From contig NZ_CP168493.1 in assembly GCF_042945595.1 (NCBI RefSeq), positions 2,170,001 through 2,234,000 of the forward strand: 64,000 nt of DNA, written 5' to 3'. This DNA is from Psychrobacillus sp042945595 (GTDB lineage Bacteria; Bacillota; Bacilli; Bacillales_A; Planococcaceae). Under the pieces are notes generated by a model, which did not search any database, was not told where the DNA came from, and saw only the letters and a program-made list of their open reading frames with translations. The translations under genes and the position numbers were made by a program. This document shows positions 60,331-64,000 of this stretch, one piece after another (the stretch's first letter is position 1; every line of letters begins with the position of its first letter).

Positions 60331-61191
60331 TTAGTCGTATAGATTCTCTAATGCTTCTGCTTGTTCTTCTTCTGTACTCTTACTGTATACATGTAGTGTG
60401 CTTATGTTTGCATGACCTAGTATGTCCTTTACTAGTACTAAGTCTTGTTTCTTGTTACGTATCAGCTCAGTAGCTAGTTGGTGTCTGAATAGGTGCGGTG
60501 TAATAACTAGATGCTCCATGCCTGCTTTCTTCTTCAGTCTATCTATGAGCTTTCTTACTCCATCATCTGTCATGACTCCACGTTGACCAATGAACACCCT
60601 TTCGCTGTCTACCTCTTTCCTAACATCTAAGTAGTCAACCAGTGCCTTCCTTGCATCATTGTTCAATGGGATAGTTCTCGATACGTTTCCTTTTCCGTTT
60701 CGGACAAATAATTTTCCTTTTCGATCCGATAATATTAAATCGTTTAATTCTAAAGAAGTTAATTCATTCACTCGAATACCAGTTGCCATAAGTGTTTCTA
60801 CAATTGCAATATACAATAGATTATTAGAAGTTAATACTGTTCTTCTGAACCGATTGAATTCATCTTTACTTAAAATATTGGGAGCTGTTGCACTCTCTGA
60901 TTTGTTTACTTTAACGCTCATAGCGACATTTGATGCAGCATAACCCTTTTCAGATAAGAATGAGCAATACTTTCTAATAGCAAACATGGAAGCTGATATA
61001 GTAGAACTTGCTTTCCCACTATTTAATAGAAAGCGTTGATAATCTTTTATATCTTTGTCAATAATATTAGTTGGATCTTCTTCATCGTATCTTTCTTTTA
61101 GCCAAACAAGAAACAATTCAAGGTTACGAACATAATTTTTAATCGTATTATCAGACTGACCACTTATATATTCTTTAAATTGTTCAATCAT
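60331..61191 (-). CDS. tyrosine recombinase (XerC/D-like) within the packaging region
   Basis: 286 residues. N-terminal SAM-like core-binding domain (SGQSDNTIKNYVRNLELFLV) and catalytic domain with Arg140 (MATGIRVNEL), His233-x-x-Arg236 (TPHLFRHQLA), His260 (LGHANIS) and the nucleophile Tyr269 (HVYSK). It lacks the arm-binding domain of large phage integrases, so it is Xer-like. Lying between terS and terL, it is placed like the recombinases of some Bacillus prophages whose task may be dimer resolution. GGAGGAAT is upstream. Confidence 0.9.
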   Translation of the reverse strand: MIEQFKEYISGQSDNTIKNYVRNLELFLVWLKERYDEEDPTNIIDKDIKDYQRFLLNSGKASSTISASMFAIRKYCSFLSEKGYAASNVAMSVKVNKSESATAPNILSKDEFNRFRRTVLTSNNLLYIAIVETLMATGIRVNELTSLELNDLILSDRKGKLFVRNGKGNVSRTIPLNNDARKALVDYLDVRKEVDSERVFIGQRGVMTDDGVRKLIDRLKKKAGMEHLVITPHLFRHQLATELIRNKKQDLVLVKDILGHANISTLHVYSKSTEEEQAEALENLYD

Positions 61192-61207
61192 TTTTATTCC
61201 TCCAAAC

Positions 61208-61315
61208 TGTATATATTATTATCTCGACAGATAATTGTGTTCTAATGGCTTATATATTGTCTTAATCATACCATTACAGCTATTATCTGTCTATATAATA
61301 ATATTATCTAGACAG
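61208..61315. promoter_or_regulatory. AT-rich inverted repeats upstream of the recombinase
   Basis: A 28-base element (61208-61235, ending CGACAGATAAT) and an inverted relative (61282-61315, starting ATTATCTGTC and ending TCTAGACAG) flank a 46-base centre. GACAGATAAT is found once in each direction. They could be binding or crossover sites of the recombinase, or operators of its promoter. Confidence 0.5.
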
Positions 61316-61342
61316 TTTTAAAAAAATAAAAAGAGAGAATTA

Positions 61343-61738
61343 TTATTCCTTATGCTTCTTCTCTAACAATTCGAGCATATAATTTTTGCTTCCTTCATCA
61401 TTAGTCTGGATGGATATTTCTTGTGTAAATTTTGGATCTAATTCAGCGAGTGTAAGAAGTTTAGCAATCGCATTAACACGAGCGTTTTCATTTGCTCCTG
61501 TGTCTGATAGCTTATCAAGTCGATCGATATACTTTTTCACATCTGCACGAATACTTTTTTTAGCTTCTCTTACACGTTCTTCTACAGCATCATCATAAGC
61601 ATCTTTAAACGTTTTGTTGTCACGTCTCCAGTCGTAATATGTAGATGTAGCTACACCAGCTTCTTTCAATGATTCCGTTACATTCAAGTTACCTTCTACT
61701 AACAACTTGATTAAATATAATTGCTTTTCGGTTAACAT
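61343..61738 (-). CDS. terS: terminase small subunit
   Basis: 131 residues. An N-terminal helix-turn-helix (LYLIKLLVEGNLNVTESLKE, AGVATSTYYDWRRDNKTF) followed by helices (AVEERVREAKKSIRADVKKY) and an acidic tail matches the phBC6A51-type small terminase in Gram-positive phages. It recognises the packaging site and passes DNA to TerL. AAAGGTGAT lies before the ATG. The 250 bp upstream contain no gene I can support. Confidence 0.82.
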   Translation of the reverse strand: MLTEKQLYLIKLLVEGNLNVTESLKEAGVATSTYYDWRRDNKTFKDAYDDAVEERVREAKKSIRADVKKYIDRLDKLSDTGANENARVNAIAKLLTLAELDPKFTQEISIQTNDEGSKNYMLELLEKKHKE

Positions 61739-61945
61739 TTTATCACCTTTCTTCTGAAATTTTTGAGTGCTTACGACTTTCTGCGATTTTACTATTAATT
61801 ATCCACCAAAAATTCATGACTAAATAATCATCACTAAACCGTGTATCTACAATGAATCACATAATATATTTAATTATCTCGTTTGCTTCCTTTTGACTAA
61901 TAATCGTTGTCGGAGTACTTTCACAATTTACGGTTTATTTTGAAT

Positions 61946-61977
61946 AATAAAAAGCCACATCAACTTAATGATGCAGC
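61946..61977 (-). terminator. terminator after the 199-residue gene
   Basis: On minus: GCTGCATCA, 6-base loop, TGATGTGGC (two wobble pairs), then TTTTTATT. It is 9 bp after the stop. Confidence 0.75.
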
Positions 61978-61985
61978 CCCACATT

Positions 61986-62585
61986 TCACACATAATCTTC
62001 GAAAAATTCTCGAAAATCTTTAAACTCTTCGTCCGAATCGTAAATCCCATAAGTATATTCAAGTTTATATAAATCAATGACAGTAGATTTATACCACTCA
62101 ATATTTTCATCTAATCCTTTAATAAGTTTTTCTAATTCTTCAACAGAAAACAATGAATTTACGTAGTGGGTGTACCCTGAATTCAATATTCTTTGAACAT
62201 CAAAATCATTTAAATTGTTTTTCCATACTAACAATGGTGCACTTTCCTTACTTAATCTGATTTCGACAGTTTGATACTTAGACTTAGTCGGAATATCAAA
62301 TCTAAAAGAAGCTCCACTATCATCTGAATTAGTAAGTGTAAGGTTGATAGTGTGTAAGTCATTCTCAGCAATTCGAACCCTAGCTTGAGGACTTTCAATT
62401 GTAAAATTGTGAGTTTTAAAATATGAACTGAATTGTTCTAAAAACTCTCTTATTTTGTTGTTAACAATGGGTTTTGTAAAAACTGATATCTGTAGTAAGA
62501 GTTCATTAAATTCTTTAATTTTCTTTAAAACTTCAACTCTATAACTATAAATATCCTCATCTAATTTTAATTCATTAATGTCCAT
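61986..62585 (-). CDS. 199-residue hypothetical prophage protein
   Basis: From ATG 62585 (MDINELKLDEDIYSYRVEVL); AGGAGAGG is 13 bases and GGAG 2 bases upstream, so GTG 62591 is an alternative start. It is acidic. Helical N-terminus (VLKKIKEFNELLLQISVFTK), a beta middle (NFTIESPQARVRIAENDLHT), a C-terminal helix pair (VEELEKLIKGLDENIEWYKS). I do not recognise a family. It ends with its own terminator. Confidence 0.75.
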   Translation of the reverse strand: MDINELKLDEDIYSYRVEVLKKIKEFNELLLQISVFTKPIVNNKIREFLEQFSSYFKTHNFTIESPQARVRIAENDLHTINLTLTNSDDSGASFRFDIPTKSKYQTVEIRLSKESAPLLVWKNNLNDFDVQRILNSGYTHYVNSLFSVEELEKLIKGLDENIEWYKSTVIDLYKLEYTYGIYDSDEEFKDFREFFEDYV

Positions 62586-62663
62586 CTCCACAACACCTCT
62601 CCTCAATAATATTGTAATTACTCCCTACAATACTACTATTCGACATATCATGTCATAAGTCCT

Positions 62664-63440
62664 TTATTTATCTTTTATAAACTGAAGTGTAGATAAAACG
62701 TTAATTAACTTTAATGCATCGACTTTAGTCCAATAATTAGGATTGTCTCTTCCATGCAAAACCCAGTTCCTATTTAACATTGATCCACGTTCTTCAGCAA
62801 AATCTTTACGAACAAACATCTTACTTGATAGATATTTTATCAATGAATGAGAAATAATAATCAAAAACTTCTCTTCCTCACTTAATATCTTTCCTTTCCA
62901 CTCTCGTATTAAGCGATTACCAATTTCATTGCTCATAGCAATATCTGATATTTCTCCCTCAATAATCGTAATAAGCAAAGGAATAATAACTCCATATTTT
63001 TCTGATTCATACAAATCAAAACAATCAATTAAGACATTTCTCCATCTATCATCAATTCCCTTTAAAATAACTGACTTCTCCATAAAATAAGTTTCATTTG
63101 AGTTTGATTCATAATAATTAAGGAATAACTCATCTAATTGCATTGACTTAATTTGTAATAACTTAACATCTAAATAGAAATTAAGATTCATTTTCCCAGT
63201 TATTGTCCATCCTGATAATGAATTATGTTCAACTAAAGCTTCTATTTTTTTATAATCTATTTCAATTTCAGGTAAATCTATCTTAGGAAATTCTATTCTT
63301 GATATAGCGGTTTTAATTGTATTTTGAGCCTCACGAATCTGTCTAAATTGCTCGCCAAAAGCTTCCGAAATACGTTTCATATTTTTTGCGTATTCTCTCA
63401 TCATTGCATTATAATCATCATTTAGAGTAATGGTAATCAC
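62664..63440 (-). CDS. HEPN-like domain protein of unknown function
   Basis: 258 residues. The N-terminal 75 look like coiled coil (REYAKNMKRISEAFGEQFRQ). The C-terminal 130 are helical, with GSMLNRNWVLHGRDNPNYWT near residue 219-238: Arg224, Asn225 and His229 form the R(N)xxxH pattern of HEPN ribonucleases and abortive-infection proteins. The preceding LITIIEGEISDIA helix fits the first HEPN helix. No toxin-antitoxin partner is recognised next to it. The listed GTG lies within GAGGTGAT, so the true start may be the ATT four codons in or a later ATG. Confidence 0.65.
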   Translation of the reverse strand: MITITLNDDYNAMMREYAKNMKRISEAFGEQFRQIREAQNTIKTAISRIEFPKIDLPEIEIDYKKIEALVEHNSLSGWTITGKMNLNFYLDVKLLQIKSMQLDELFLNYYESNSNETYFMEKSVILKGIDDRWRNVLIDCFDLYESEKYGVIIPLLITIIEGEISDIAMSNEIGNRLIREWKGKILSEEEKFLIIISHSLIKYLSSKMFVRKDFAEERGSMLNRNWVLHGRDNPNYWTKVDALKLINVLSTLQFIKDK

Positions 63441-63508
63441 CTCGTATATAAGTTGATTCTATTATACCATTATTCTTCCATTCCAGAAAAGTCATTCCAT
63501 ATTTCCAA

Positions 63509-63838
63509 TCACTTCAACTCAAACATACTCTTTAGCATCTCATGCCTAGTTTTAATTTCACCTTGCAACTTAACTCCGTCATCCTGTAACTTTTCAATCT
63601 CTTCTATATTTCTATCATTTGCATTCACCTTAACAAGTACACCAAGCCGTTTCACAATAGTTCTGTAATCAGCAAGCAACTTGTTATATTCCTTTTCACT
63701 CACACCAACAAAATACTTCATCTTACATCCAGTACAAGCAAAGTAATTAAAGCGCACATCATAACCTTGATATATGCCGATTTTTTTACTTTTAATTTTA
63801 TTTATCGTAAATAGTTCATAACAATTATCACATTTCAC
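63509..63838 (-). CDS. zinc-ribbon plus coiled-coil hypothetical protein
   Basis: 109 residues from GTG 63838. CDNCYELF (Cys3, Cys6) and CTGCKMKY (about 35-38) form a four-Cys zinc ribbon, a family of small phage proteins. The remaining 60 residues are a coiled coil (EYNKLLADYRTIVKRLGVLV, IEEIEKLQDDGVKLQGEIKT). AGGTGAT lies 14 bases upstream of the start, rather far. The 160 bp from here to the window edge show no gene. Confidence 0.7.
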   Translation of the reverse strand: MKCDNCYELFTINKIKSKKIGIYQGYDVRFNYFACTGCKMKYFVGVSEKEYNKLLADYRTIVKRLGVLVKVNANDRNIEEIEKLQDDGVKLQGEIKTRHEMLKSMFELK

Positions 63839-64000
63839 ATTATCTATTTTATCACCTATTTCTCTATTTTTTTACATATGCTAGCATAGTATTGTTTGAC
63901 TATCTTCGATATTTAAAACCTATAAATTCAGCTGTTATTATACGATTGATAAATTTAATCCATTTGTAGATTAGCATCCAAAACTCAAAATGCTACTCCC

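Larger units (their letters stand above)
43782..64000 (-). mobile_element. prophage, left end at spo0A and right end beyond the window
   Basis: From the spo0A junction to the window edge all recognisable genes but flagellin read on minus and follow siphovirus order: terS, recombinase, terL, portal, minor capsid, scaffold, capsid, connectors, tail tube, chaperones, tape measure. The left arm carries only small genes and a flagellin; the baseplate, receptor-binding and lysis genes expected after the tape measure are missing, and that gene itself is broken. So the prophage is probably defective. Boundaries are inferred from the spo0A fragment, the right one is not seen. Confidence 0.85.

Noticed and set aside
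1..64000. tRNA, rRNA or known riboswitch
   Set aside because: I saw no cloverleaf, rRNA segment, T-box or cobalamin riboswitch, though a covariance search could still find small RNAs that I missed.

Overview
The window looks like chromosomal DNA of a low-GC, spore-forming Gram-positive of the Planococcaceae (Caryophanaceae) group, such as Psychrobacillus, Sporosarcina or Lysinibacillus. The evidence is AGGAGG-type ribosome binding sites with many TTG/GTG starts, the branched-chain keto acid dehydrogenase cluster beside a BkdR regulator and YqzF, a Prli42 peptide, and the 3' end of spo0A. The genus is an inference from remembered family resemblance, not from a search.

Layout. 0-6 kb: propionate/methylmalonyl-CoA block (mce fragment, mutA, mutB, meaB) with brxB and prli42. 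6-18 kb: mixed accessory genes, including a divergent ZIP-like membrane protein, an SgrR-like regulator divergent from an MFS exporter, a KinB-like histidine kinase, hydrolases, acetyltransferases and selO. 18.7-23.5 kb: a decaying stretch with at least four damaged genes among small intact ones. 23.4-27.4 kb: a three-gene unit (ECF sigma factor, PadR-like protein, FtsW/RodA-like protein) and a PadR/DUF2812 pair with a clear inverted-repeat operator. 27.457-30.896 kb: a complete 3.44-kb transposon with 27-bp inverted repeats, an 8-bp target duplication, a large zinc-finger transposase and a lipoprotein passenger.

30.9-43.4 kb: an LLM oxidoreductase, then bcd-lpdV-bkdAA-bkdAB-bkdB read away from bkdR, then yqzF, a glycerophosphodiester phosphodiesterase and a FapA-family protein. 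This links to the first block: leucine, valine and isoleucine are deaminated by Bcd and oxidised by the Bkd complex to branched acyl-CoAs; propionyl-CoA derived from Ile/Val can enter the TCA cycle through MutAB/MeaB/Mce. Two intergenic arrays with the same 21-nt period but different cores lie at 16.5 and 32.1 kb.

43.69 kb to the right edge: a detached 3' end of spo0A, still followed by a terminator, then a siphovirus-type prophage read on the minus strand: terS, a tyrosine recombinase, terL, portal, minor capsid, scaffold, major capsid, connectors, two tail-tube-like paralogues, tail chaperones with a -1 slippery site, and a tape measure gene broken at a perfect 34-bp palindrome. The left end carries small genes, a cyclic-phosphate-processing receiver-domain protein and a full flagellin gene with a sigma-D promoter. 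No baseplate, holin or endolysin is present. The arrangement says that the prophage (or what remains of it) sits in the 3' end of spo0A, whose main body should lie beyond the right edge.
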